DNA of 64,000 nt. It comes from Streptomyces sp. HUAS 15-9. Lineage in GTDB: Bacteria > Actinomycetota > Actinomycetes > Streptomycetales > Streptomycetaceae. This document shows positions 34,067 to 44,758 of the stretch, piece by piece. Each line of letters starts with the position of its first letter. Position 1 is the first letter of the stretch. Location: positions 2,604,001-2,668,000 of the forward strand of contig NZ_CP106798.1 of assembly GCF_025642155.1 (NCBI RefSeq), given 5' to 3'. The notes beneath the pieces were generated by a model that was not told the origin of the DNA, made no database searches, and was given only the letters and a program-made list of their open reading frames with translations. The translations under genes were made by a program, and so were the position numbers.

Positions 34067-35035
34067 GTGGCCCACGCTAATGCCCGGCTGACTTTTCACG
34101 GCAGATGCCTGCTGGTGCGTCGTGTCGTACTGGACCGGCGTCCGGTCGCTCACGTCGCAAAGGAACTCGGCGTCTCCCGCCAGTGCGCCCATCGCTGGGT
34201 GAACCGCTACCGCGCGGAGGGCTGGAGCGGGCTGCAGGACCGCAGCAGCAGTCCGCACCGCCGTCCCACCCGCACACCCGCGGCCGTCGAACAGCGCGTG
34301 CTCAAAGCCCGCCGCACCCTGCGCACGGGTCCCGACGCCCTGGCCGAGCAGACCGGCGTCCCCGCCCGCACCATCAGCCGGATCCTCAGCCGCCACCAGG
34401 TGCCGGCGCTGTCCGCCTGCGACCCGCTGACCGGCCAGGTCATCCGCGCCACCAGGGCCAGCAGCCGCCGCTACGAACACTCCCGGCCCGGCGACATGAT
34501 CCATGTCGACGTCAAGAAGCTCGGCAGGATCCCCCGCGGCGGCGGCCATCGCGCCCACGGCCGCGGTGAACGACCCGGATCGATGCGGGGACTGGGTTAC
34601 GACTACGTCCACGCTGCCGTCGACGACCACTCCCGCCTCGCCTACGCCGAGATCCTCCCCGACGAGAAGGGCACCACCTGCGCGGGCTTTCTCACCCGCG
34701 CAGCCGCGTTCTTCCACGCTCACGGCATCACCCGCATCGAGCGGGTCATGACCGACAACGCCAAGAACTACCGGCTCTCGCACGACTTCCAGACCGCATG
34801 CCAAGCACTCGGAGCACGCCAGAAGTTCACCCGCCCGCACTGCCCGTGGACCAACGGAAAGGTCGAACGGTTCAACCGCACCCTGCAGACCGAATGGGCT
34901 TACCGGAAGGTCTTCACCAGCAATGCCCAACGCGCGCGAGCACTCGCGCCCTGGCTCGACTTCTACAACACTGGCCGCCGACACACCGCGCTCGGCGGCC
35001 AGCCACCGATCAGCCGACTGTCACCAACCTCATGA
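34067..35035 (+). CDS. IS481-family transposase (DDE)
   Basis: A 322-residue transposase from GTG 34067, preceded by GGAGG. The N-terminus holds a helix-turn-helix (PVAHVAKELGVSRQCAHRWV) and a second winged helix (ALAEQTGVPARTISRILSRH). The integrase core has the catalytic triad Asp148 (MIHVDVKKLG), Asp230 (VMTDNAKNY) and Glu267 (NGKVERFNRTL), with a second-Asp-to-Glu spacing of 36 normal for the family. It ends nine bases before the right terminus, so the right inverted repeat lies partly in the coding sequence. No frameshift is seen, so it is likely active. Confidence 0.95.
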   Translation: MAHANARLTFHGRCLLVRRVVLDRRPVAHVAKELGVSRQCAHRWVNRYRAEGWSGLQDRSSSPHRRPTRTPAAVEQRVLKARRTLRTGPDALAEQTGVPARTISRILSRHQVPALSACDPLTGQVIRATRASSRRYEHSRPGDMIHVDVKKLGRIPRGGGHRAHGRGERPGSMRGLGYDYVHAAVDDHSRLAYAEILPDEKGTTCAGFLTRAAAFFHAHGITRIERVMTDNAKNYRLSHDFQTACQALGARQKFTRPHCPWTNGKVERFNRTLQTEWAYRKVFTSNAQRARALAPWLDFYNTGRRHTALGGQPPISRLSPTS

Positions 35036-35044
35036 CCGAGTACA
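35019..35044 (-). repeat. right inverted repeat of IS481 element
   Basis: On the minus strand TGTACTCGGTCATGAGGTTG and GTGACA. It overlaps the last codons and stop of the transposase gene. Confidence 0.9.
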
Positions 35045-35841
35045 ACTAGAACAGACCGTTCTCCAGGTCGGCCTGCACCCACGGCCCCTGGCCGTAGCAG
35101 GGGGCGAACCAGCACTCGGTGCCGAAGTTGATGGCGTCCATGTGGCCGTTGCCGGTGTCCATGTTGTTCGTCTCGGCGTTGCCGTAGTCGAAGCAGCAGG
35201 CGCCGTTGACGTGCGTGCCGGAGGTCACCATGTACATCCCCTCGGCCTGCCCGTTCACGGCCACGCCGGAGGTGGAGTTGTCCCGGTAGCCCATGCCGGC
35301 GGAGATCTCCAGGGCGTAGACCTGGTGGCCGCCGACGGTCACCGGAAGCGCGTCCGCGGGCGCCCCGACATCGGCCGCGCCGGCCCCGCCCGCGCCCTCG
35401 ATGGTGAGGTCGTTGTGGCGCGAGGACTGGTCGTAGATCTTGGTGATGATGCAGGTCGTGCCGGAGCAGAAGGAGTCCTGCGCGGCCGCGTTGGCGTACC
35501 CGCCCGTCGCCAGCAGCCCTATGTTGGCGGTGGCGCCGTCGGAGGCGCGCTGCACCTGGTAAAGCGAGCCGCCGTAGGACGAGTAGAGCGCCCGCACGAG
35601 GCTGTGCGCGGCGACGCAGGGGGTGCCTGCGGCGGCGTAGATGTCACAGGGCAGGGAACTCGCGGCGGCCGCCTGCGGGGCGCCGACGCCGAGCAGCAGC
35701 GCGGCGACGGTGGCGAACGCCGCGAGGACGGACAGGGCGGCCCTTCTCAGTCGCCGGGGACATGAGCGCGGGAGTCTTGGGAACACGGTGCACCTCTTCG
35801 GTTCCTCGTAGGGCGGTGCGGGCACGGTCGATCCGGTGTGG

Positions 35842-35902
35842 TCGAAATACCGGACGCCGTTCGATCGAAATACCGAACCTGTTCAGAGTCGAAATTCCGA
35901 AC
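35842..35902. promoter_or_regulatory. three direct repeats TCGAAATwCCGrAC
   Basis: TCGAAATACCGGAC (35842), TCGAAATACCGAAC (35865) and TCGAAATTCCGAAC (35889) lie in the same orientation at 23- and 24-bp spacing, just upstream of the arabinofuranosidase start (35786, minus strand) and before the response-regulator gene (plus strand). The regular spacing, about two helical turns, suggests cooperative binding of a regulator, most likely for the sugar-hydrolase gene. Confidence 0.6.
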
Positions 35903-36013
35903 AATTACCGGAAATGCAGAGGTGATTGTTTGCGCGTCATCTGAAGGCGTCAACCCCCGCGGACCCGAACAATGACGAGTTTTTAATTGGCCGCGCTTGG
36001 CTACGCTTGGGTC

Positions 36014-36625
36014 GTGAAGAACATCCGGGTCCTGCTCGCCGAGGACCAGGGCATGATGCGCGGCGCCCTGGCCCTCCTGCTCGGCATGGAGGACGACATC
36101 GAGGTGGTCGCCCAGGTCGCGACAGGCGACGCGATCGTGGACGCCGCGCTGCTGCACCGGCCCGACGTGGCCCTGCTGGACATCGAACTGCCGGGCCTGA
36201 GCGGGCTGGACGCAGCGGAGCAACTGCGCGAGCAGGCACCCGACTGCCGGGTCCTGATCCTGACCACCTTCGGCCGGCCCGGCTATCTGCGCCGGGCCAT
36301 GGAGGCCGGGGCCGCCGGTTTCCTGGTCAAGGACGGTCCGGTGGAGGAACTGGCCGAGGCGGTCCGGCGCGTGCTCACCGGGGAGACGGTGGTCGACCCG
36401 GCGCTGGCCGCGGCCGCGCTCAGTGCCGGGCCGAGTCCGCTCACCGCCCGCGAGTGCGATGTGCTGAAGGCGTCGGTGGACGGTGCGACGGTCGCCGACA
36501 TCGCGGGCAAGCTGCATCTGTCCGAGTCGACGGTCCGCAACTACCTGTCCTCCGCCATCGGCAAGACGGGCACCCGCAACCGGGCGGAGGCGGTACGGGA
36601 AGCCCGGCAGCAGGGGTGGCTCTGA
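36014..36625 (+). CDS. NarL/LuxR-type response regulator
   Basis: A 203-residue regulator from GTG 36014 (VKNIRVLLAEDQGMMRGALA). The receiver domain has the acidic pocket (AED), the phosphorylated Asp in VALLDIELPGLSG, Thr in LILTTFG and the conserved Lys in FLVKDGP. The C-terminal LuxR helix-turn-helix is LTARECDVLKASVDGATVAD with LHLSESTVRNYLSSAI. It should pair with the DesK-type kinase at 31856, from which it has been parted by the GH54/IS insertion. There is no ribosome site, and a TACGCT hexamer ends six bases before GTG, suggesting a leaderless transcript from its own promoter. Confidence 0.93.
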   Translation: MKNIRVLLAEDQGMMRGALALLLGMEDDIEVVAQVATGDAIVDAALLHRPDVALLDIELPGLSGLDAAEQLREQAPDCRVLILTTFGRPGYLRRAMEAGAAGFLVKDGPVEELAEAVRRVLTGETVVDPALAAAALSAGPSPLTARECDVLKASVDGATVADIAGKLHLSESTVRNYLSSAIGKTGTRNRAEAVREARQQGWL

Positions 36626-36637
36626 CCTCCCGGAGAC

Positions 36638-37456
36638 CTACTTCGTCACCTCCGCCGACTGGGCACTCGTGCCGTCCGGCGCCATGCACACGAACCAGTT
36701 CGCCGCCGTGAAGCCGTCGACCGGCACGATCGCGGGGTCCGGGATGTTGTGGCGGTAGGCCACCGGCCCCTTCCTCGCGACGGACGTCGTACCGTCCTTC
36801 CAGCGGCAGGTGACCTCACGGGCGGTCTTGGCGACCATTCCCACCACCAAGGGTTGCCGACTGTCGTCGGCCTTCATCGGTACGGAGGCGGACTCCAGAT
36901 CCGTGCCCGCCAAGTGCCCCGGCTTGTTCACCGTGTCGTACAGGACCTGCTGGCGGTCGGTTCCATACCTCTTGATCGCGAAGAACGACATCTTGCCGAC
37001 CAGGTCGGCAGGCTTGGTGACGCCCGCGACGTACAACTTCTCTTCGACCATGGCGTCGAACTGCCTTGCCGCCTCGGTCCGGTTGCGCGGCGCTCCCCAC
37101 ACCTGAAGCTGGACGGACCAGGGCTTCCCCTTGTAGACGCCCCGCGACAGCTCGGTCTCCTGCGGCTCGAACACATGCCGCGCCTCCGGCGAAGCCGGCC
37201 GCGTGGCCACCGGCGCGCCCCTGTCCCCGTGCCCGCCCGGCATCCCGGTCAGCGCCAGCGTCGCTCCCGTCGAGCCCGCCAGCACCAGCGCCGTCGTCGC
37301 CGCGACCGCCCACCGCCGCGCCCTGCGGCGCCGCCCGCCGCGCATGACCGCCTGCACCGGGGCTATACCGATCTCGACCTCGTCCGCGGCGTCCGCGAGA
37401 AGGAGGGCGATGTCCGTCTGCGTCATGTCGTTGGTCCTCTCCTGGCCCGCGCTCAT
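36638..37456 (-). CDS. single-span membrane protein paired with sigma factor
   Basis: A 272-residue protein from ATG 37456, which shares a base with the sigma-factor stop (TGATG), so the two are coupled. A cytoplasmic segment of about 45 residues ends in RGGRRRRARR. One membrane helix follows (WAVAATTALVLAGSTGATLAL), then an external domain of about 190 residues (LSRGVYKGKPWSVQLQVWGA). The layout suits an anti-sigma or sensor protein, but the zinc-binding HxxxCxxC motif of ZAS anti-sigma factors is absent. No named family recognised. Confidence 0.7.
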   Translation of the reverse strand: MSAGQERTNDMTQTDIALLLADAADEVEIGIAPVQAVMRGGRRRRARRWAVAATTALVLAGSTGATLALTGMPGGHGDRGAPVATRPASPEARHVFEPQETELSRGVYKGKPWSVQLQVWGAPRNRTEAARQFDAMVEEKLYVAGVTKPADLVGKMSFFAIKRYGTDRQQVLYDTVNKPGHLAGTDLESASVPMKADDSRQPLVVGMVAKTAREVTCRWKDGTTSVARKGPVAYRHNIPDPAIVPVDGFTAANWFVCMAPDGTSAQSAEVTK

Positions 37457-37995
37457 CACTTCCGCCCTCCGTGGGTCACCATCTCCGCCAGCCCCGGTAT
37501 GGCCCGGAGTTTCGCGATCCCCTTGGCCGTGTTGCTCTTGACCGTGCCGACCGAGCAGCCCATCGCCTCGGCCGTCTGTGTCTCCGTCAGGTCCTCCCAG
37601 TACCGCAGGACCACCGCCTCCCGCTGCCGCGCGGGCAGTTGGCCGAGCGCCTTCAGCAAGGCGCTGCGGTCGTCGGCCTGGGAGATGCGGTCGCCGGTGT
37701 CGGCCACCTCATGTGCCAGACCCGAGTCGTCCCTCGGCGCCAGGAACTCCTTCAGCCTTCTGCGGTGCCTGCGCGCATGCGCGTTGATCATCACGCGCCG
37801 TACATAGGCCTCCGGGTCGTCGGCCGAGCCGACCTTTCGCCAGGCCACATAGACCTGTTCGAGCGTCGACTGGACGAGGTCCTCAGCGGCGTGCTGCTCC
37901 CCCGTGAGGAGAAATGCCGTACGCATCAGCCGCAGCCAGCGGCCGACGACGAAGCTCTGGAACTCCTCGTCCCGAGCCTTCTTCCGATCCCCCAT
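37456..37995 (-). CDS. SigE-family ECF RNA polymerase sigma factor
   Basis: A 179-residue sigma factor from ATG 37995, with AGGAGGTG five bases upstream. Region 2 (RLMRTAFLLTGEQHAAEDLV, then QSTLEQVYVAW) binds core polymerase and the -10; region 4 (LGQLPARQREAVVLRYWEDL, then TETQTAEAMGCSVGTVKSNT) binds the -35. It belongs to the large Streptomyces SigE-family group. Cotranscribed with the downstream membrane protein, which probably modulates it. Confidence 0.93.
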   Translation of the reverse strand: MGDRKKARDEEFQSFVVGRWLRLMRTAFLLTGEQHAAEDLVQSTLEQVYVAWRKVGSADDPEAYVRRVMINAHARRHRRRLKEFLAPRDDSGLAHEVADTGDRISQADDRSALLKALGQLPARQREAVVLRYWEDLTETQTAEAMGCSVGTVKSNTAKGIAKLRAIPGLAEMVTHGGRK

Positions 37996-38082
37996 GGGCA
38001 CCTCCTAGATGTACAAAGGAGTCCACGGACCACCCGGATCGTTGCCTCCCCCGCGCCTCGATTCGCAAGAGCCGCAGAGGTC

Positions 38083-39552
38083 TCAGTTCGCAGAGGTCGC
38101 GGAAGCCGCCGAAGTCGCCGCGGCCTTCGAAACCCTTCGCGGCAGCCACACCAGCATCAGCACCGCACCGCCGAGCAGCACCGCCGTACCCGTGCGGAAG
38201 GCCAGCGCGTATCCGTCGGTGAGCGCCTCGGCCCCGCCGCCGCTGCCCGTCCGGGCCGCCGCGATCGTCGACATCACCGCGAGCCCCAGCGAACCGCCCA
38301 TCGTGCGCGAGGTGTTGACCAGCCCGGACACCACACCTGCGTCCCCCGGCGCCGCGCCCGACGTGGCCAGCGAGGCGAGCGGGGTCGCGGCCAGGCCCGC
38401 GCCCAGCATCATCAGGACGCCCGGGAACATGATCGCCGTCAGATAGCCGCCGTGCGCGCTCATCGTCGACTGCCACCCGAACCCGGCGGCCGCCACCAGC
38501 GTGCCGAGCCCCGCCAGCGCGCGTGCCCCGGCCACCGGCAGCAGGCGCGGCGCCAGCTTCGAGCCCACGATCACGGCCAGGGAGCTGGGCACCAGCGCGA
38601 GTCCGGCGTCCAGCGGCGAGTAGCCGAGCACGTTCTGCGCGTACAGCGTCATGAAGTACCACATGCAGAACATCGCCGAACCGCACACGAACATGGCCGC
38701 GTTGGCCGACGCCACCGAGCGCAGCCGCAGCAGCCCGAGCGGCATCAGCGGGGCCGCCGTGCGCGCCTCCACGACGAGGAACAGCCCGATGAGCGCGAGC
38801 CCGGCGGTCAGCGGTACCAGGGTGGCCGTCGCCATCCACCCCTCGGCCTCGGTCTGCACGATCCCGTACGCCAGCGTCGCGAGCCCGCCCGTCACCAGCA
38901 GCGCGCCCGGCAGATCCAGCCGCCGCCGGTCCCCCGCCCGGCTCTCCACCAGCCACACCAGGGAGCCGGCCAGCACCACGGCGCCCACCGGCACGTTGAT
39001 GAGCAGCACCCACCGCCACGACAGCACGTCCACCAGCACCCCGCCGACCAGCCCGCCCGCGGCACCCCCGCCGGCACCCACCGCGGTCCAGGTGGCGATG
39101 GCCCGCGCCCGTGCCGCCCCCTCCGGCACCGTCGCCGTCAGCAGGGTCAGTGTCGAGGGCGCCAGCACCGCCGCCCCGAGCCCCTGCACGGCCCGCGCCA
39201 GCAGCAGTTGCCAGCCCTCCTGGGCCACCCCGCCGCCCAGCGAGGCCAGCGTGAACAGCGCGAGCCCGATCAGGAACATCCGCTTGCGGCCGTACAGGTC
39301 CCCGGCCCGGCCGCCCAGCAGCATGAACCCGGCGAAGGCGATCGCGTACGCGTTCACCACCCACTGCAGCCCGGACGGGCTCAGGCCGAGGTCGGTGCGC
39401 ATCGACGGCAGCGCCACGTTGACGACGGACACGTCCAGCACGACCAGGAACTGTCCGGCGCAGGCGAGCGCCACCACCAGCCAGGTGGGGGGTGTGGTGC
39501 GAGGACGTATGAAGGAGGAGGAGGTGTCGGCGGCTTCGAGCATGGGCGTCAT
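38083..39552 (-). CDS. DHA2-family MFS multidrug exporter
   Basis: A 489-residue transporter of the EmrB/QacA (14-helix) type. The family motifs are present: motif A GGRAGDLYGRKRMF between helices 2 and 3, motif B LLLARAVQGLGAAVLAPSTL, and motif C near GAGGGAAGGLVGGVLVD. It probably exports drugs or metabolites using the proton gradient. It starts at ATG 39552, or ATG 39543. It stands alone; no regulator gene is adjacent. Confidence 0.9.
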   Translation of the reverse strand: MTPMLEAADTSSSFIRPRTTPPTWLVVALACAGQFLVVLDVSVVNVALPSMRTDLGLSPSGLQWVVNAYAIAFAGFMLLGGRAGDLYGRKRMFLIGLALFTLASLGGGVAQEGWQLLLARAVQGLGAAVLAPSTLTLLTATVPEGAARARAIATWTAVGAGGGAAGGLVGGVLVDVLSWRWVLLINVPVGAVVLAGSLVWLVESRAGDRRRLDLPGALLVTGGLATLAYGIVQTEAEGWMATATLVPLTAGLALIGLFLVVEARTAAPLMPLGLLRLRSVASANAAMFVCGSAMFCMWYFMTLYAQNVLGYSPLDAGLALVPSSLAVIVGSKLAPRLLPVAGARALAGLGTLVAAAGFGWQSTMSAHGGYLTAIMFPGVLMMLGAGLAATPLASLATSGAAPGDAGVVSGLVNTSRTMGGSLGLAVMSTIAAARTGSGGGAEALTDGYALAFRTGTAVLLGGAVLMLVWLPRRVSKAAATSAASATSAN

Positions 39553-39616
39553 GCTCTCAACCCGGTTACGGTCCTTGCATCGGGATTTCGTCCCACCCGT
39601 CCCTCGGTCGGACGGC

Positions 39617-40804
39617 CTACACCGCCCGTACCAACGTCACGACCGCCGCCCCGCCCAGCCCGATGTTGTGCGCGAGACCCACCCGCGCCCCCGCCACCTG
39701 CCGCTGTCCCGCCTCGCCGCGCAGTTGCCAGACCAGCTCGGCGATCTGCGCGAGGCCGGTGGCGCCCAGCGGATGCCCCTTGGAGATCAGCCCGCCCGAC
39801 GGGTTCACCACCCACCGCCCGCCGTACGTGGTCGCCCCCGACTCGGCGAGTTGCCCCGACGCGCCGGGTTCGCACATGCCGAGTGCCTCGTACGTCAGCA
39901 GTTCGTTGACGGAGAAGCAGTCGTGGAGCTCGACGACGTCCACGTCCTCGATGCCGAGGCCGGAGCGGTCGTACACCTGGCGTGCCGCCTCCCGGGACAT
40001 GGGCTGTCCGACGACGTCGATGCAGGAGCCCGACGCGAAGGACTCCTCCGTGTCGGTCGTCATCGCCTGCGCGACGATCTCGACGAGGCCCGTGAGCCCA
40101 CGCCGCTCGGCGAACCGCTCCGACACCACCACGGCCGCCGCGGCACCGTCCGAGGTCGGCGAGCACTGGAGCTTGGTCAGCGGGCGGTGGACGGTGCGCG
40201 CGGCGAGGATGTCGTCCACCTCGTACACGTCCCGGAACTGGGCGTACGGGTTGTGCGCGGAGTGGCGGTGGTTCTTCGCGGCCACGGCGGCCAGCTGCGC
40301 CTCGGTCGTGCCGTACCGCTCCATGTGCTCGCGGGCCGCGTCGCCGAAGATCTGCGCGGTGGGCGGGGTCATCTCGAATCCGTGCCGGGCGGCCATTACG
40401 CCGTAGTGCCGGGCGACGGGAGAGGCAGAGAAGTCTCCGCCGTCCGCGCCTCCTCCCAGCGCCCCCTTCTTCATCTTCTCGAAGCCCAGGGCGAGAACGC
40501 AGTCGGCGGCCCCGCCCTCGACGAGCTGCCGGGCCAGCATCAGGGCGGTCGAGCCGGTCGCGCAGTTGTTGTTGAGGTTGTAGACGGGGATGCCGGTCAG
40601 GCCGAGTTCGTAGGCGGCGCGCTGGCCGGCGGTCGAGGGCTGGAAGCAGTAGCCGACTGGAACCTGTTCCACATCGCCGTACGAGATCCCGGCGTCCGCG
40701 AGCGCCGCGCCTCCCGCCTCCCCGACCATGTCCCAGTACTGCCATTCACGCGTCTCGGGCTTCTCGAACCTGGTCATTCCGACACCGGCTACATAGGCCT
40801 TCAT
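39617..40804 (-). CDS. SCP2/thiolase-like lipid-transfer protein
   Basis: A 395-residue thiolase-fold protein of the sterol carrier protein 2 thiolase group. Visible motifs: YNLNNNCATGSTALMLARQL with the nucleophilic-loop Cys, VELHDCFSVNELLTYE with the HDCF block, and NPSGGLISKGHPLGATGLAQ with the active-site His. Such enzymes cleave, or as non-specific lipid-transfer proteins retro-aldol cleave, branched or sterol side-chain acyl-CoA esters. A KstR-type operator starts 13 bp upstream of its ATG (40804), linking it to the MaoC-ADH-SDR operon. Monocistronic. Confidence 0.9.
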   Translation of the reverse strand: MKAYVAGVGMTRFEKPETREWQYWDMVGEAGGAALADAGISYGDVEQVPVGYCFQPSTAGQRAAYELGLTGIPVYNLNNNCATGSTALMLARQLVEGGAADCVLALGFEKMKKGALGGGADGGDFSASPVARHYGVMAARHGFEMTPPTAQIFGDAAREHMERYGTTEAQLAAVAAKNHRHSAHNPYAQFRDVYEVDDILAARTVHRPLTKLQCSPTSDGAAAAVVVSERFAERRGLTGLVEIVAQAMTTDTEESFASGSCIDVVGQPMSREAARQVYDRSGLGIEDVDVVELHDCFSVNELLTYEALGMCEPGASGQLAESGATTYGGRWVVNPSGGLISKGHPLGATGLAQIAELVWQLRGEAGQRQVAGARVGLAHNIGLGGAAVVTLVRAV

Positions 40805-40816
40805 GGCGCGGAAGAG

Positions 40817-40830
40817 TAGAACGTGTTTCA
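40817..40830. promoter_or_regulatory. KstR-type operator upstream of thiolase gene
   Basis: TAGAACGTGTTTCA fits TnnAACnnGTTnnA at all fixed positions. Lying 13-26 bp before the thiolase ATG, it would overlap the promoter or transcription start, as expected of a repressor site. Confidence 0.75.
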
Positions 40831-40964
40831 GGAAGTCACCAGACCTGACGAGGGGTCAGATCCTCACGGGAAGGTCAAGAATTCATTAGCAGCCCGAAGC
40901 AACGGAATAGTTGCCCGTGCATACGAGGTTTACCCGGCACCTATCGCACGGGAGGCCTCACTCA

Positions 40965-43524
<2,560 letters not shown>

Positions 43525-43640
43525 CGGGGTTCGGCTCCGGCGCGGTCCGGTACGCCGGTTGTGGCACCGGCCAGCGGCACACCACCCATTGGGACCGCTG
43601 TACCGTGTGACCGCCCGAGGTGGCCGCTAGGGTGGCAGAC

Positions 43641-44600
43641 GTGTCGTACGTAGGCCCGGACTTCGATCCGCCCCAGCCGCGCCGCCCACGGCGAGCGCCC
43701 CTGACCGTAGCGCTCGCCGCGCTGGTGCCCGGTGCGCTGCTCGGCTGGCTCGTGTACGAGGCGGTGGGCGACCCGGGTGACTCGGGCCGCTCGGACAGCG
43801 CGGGCGGCGCCTCCGCGTCCCCCACGCCCTCGACCCTGTCGTCCTCGGCGTCCCCCAGTGACGACGCCAAGAAGCCCACTCCGACGCGCGCGGGCTCGAA
43901 GCCTGCCGCCCCGGCCGGCTCCGGGCCCCTCAAGGGCAAGGTGATCGTCATCGACCCGGGGCACAACCCCGGCAACTTCCGGCACACGACCGAGATCAAC
44001 CGTCAGGTGAACATCGGGACGAACTGGAAGGAGTGCGACACCACCGGGACGTCCACCAACGCGGGCTACACCGAGGCCCAGTTCACCCTGGACGTGTCCC
44101 ACCGGCTGCGCGCGATCCTGGAGGAGCAGGGCGCGACGGTGAAGTTCACCCACGACGGGGACGAGCCGGCCTGGGGGCCGTGCGTGGACGAGCGGGCCCA
44201 GATCGGCAACAACGCGCATGCGGACGCGGCCATTTCCATCCACGCCGACGGCTCCGCCGAGGGCAACCGGGGCTTCCACGTCATCCTGCCGGCGTCCGTG
44301 CACGCGGGCGCGGCGGACACCCGTCCGATCGTCGCCTCCTCGCGCGACCTCGGTGAGCGGGTCGCGGGCAAGTTCGTGCGCGTGACGGGCAGTGCCCCCT
44401 CCAACTATGTCGGCGACGGTACCGGTCTCGTCACACGTCAGGACCTGGGCGGTCTCAATCTGTCAACGGTTCCCAAGGTGTTCATCGAGTGCGGGAACAT
44501 GCGCGATAGCAAGGACGCGGCACTGCTGACCAGCGGTGCGTGGCGGCAGAAGGCGGCGCAAGGGATCTCTGAGGGAATCGTGAGTTTCCTGCGCGGGTAG
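43641..44600 (+). CDS. N-acetylmuramoyl-L-alanine amidase (Amidase_3)
   Basis: A 319-residue exported protein from GTG 43641; GTGs at 43632 and 43620 are alternatives. An N-terminal membrane anchor (LTVALAALVPGALLGWLVYE) is followed by a 60-residue Ser/Thr/Pro linker and a zinc amidase domain with ligands His in VIVIDPGHNPG, Glu in AGYTEAQFTLD and His in AAISIHADGS, plus the catalytic Glu in VFIECGNM. It cleaves the amide between MurNAc and the stem peptide in peptidoglycan and acts outside the membrane. Monocistronic. Confidence 0.93.
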   Translation: MSYVGPDFDPPQPRRPRRAPLTVALAALVPGALLGWLVYEAVGDPGDSGRSDSAGGASASPTPSTLSSSASPSDDAKKPTPTRAGSKPAAPAGSGPLKGKVIVIDPGHNPGNFRHTTEINRQVNIGTNWKECDTTGTSTNAGYTEAQFTLDVSHRLRAILEEQGATVKFTHDGDEPAWGPCVDERAQIGNNAHADAAISIHADGSAEGNRGFHVILPASVHAGAADTRPIVASSRDLGERVAGKFVRVTGSAPSNYVGDGTGLVTRQDLGGLNLSTVPKVFIECGNMRDSKDAALLTSGAWRQKAAQGISEGIVSFLRG

Positions 44601-44758
44601 GTGTCAGCGGGCAGATCCCGGCGGACACCCCGATGGGACTGACGATAGTGTCATCAGTACGATCAGGGGCCACCCCCGCGCTTCACACCGGGACCTGACG
44701 GCGACAGAGTGACAGCGACGCCTCTACCGACGACGAGACGACCTACGAAGGACCTGAA

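Larger units (their letters stand above)
33962..35044 (+). mobile_element. IS481-family insertion sequence, 1083 bp
   Basis: The element begins TGTACTCGG and ends CCGAGTACA, with 26-bp imperfect inverted repeats (22 matches). It is flanked by a 6-bp direct repeat ACTAGA (33956-33961 and 35045-35050), which fits the NCTAGN target preference known for IS481. It encodes one transposase, appears complete, and the intact duplication suggests insertion was recent. It lies inside the arabinofuranosidase gene in the opposite orientation. Confidence 0.93.
33129..35786 (-). pseudogene. abfB: GH54 alpha-L-arabinofuranosidase, split by IS481 element
   Basis: Two pieces of one secreted enzyme. The 5' piece (GTG 35786 with AGAGGTG upstream, to 35051) has a signal peptide (AALSVLAAFATVAALLLGVG) and GH54 catalytic sequence (PCDIYAAAGTPCVAAHS, GMYMVTSGTHVNGACCFDYG, and FGTECWF with the nucleophile Glu). 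The 3' piece (33955-33129) continues with KNNGQNHFALKYGNAQSGGL and GAIVLGTGGDNSN, then a CBM42 domain (RNYPGDFLRHYNYRLY and YNYPTRYLRHYDYNVY). An IS481 element interrupts it at 33962-35044. Removing the element restores the frame except for an amber codon at the target (TTC TAG TCG). The 3' end overlaps the kinase gene, so the gene was itself inserted into the ABC/two-component locus. No functional enzyme is expected. Confidence 0.88.
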
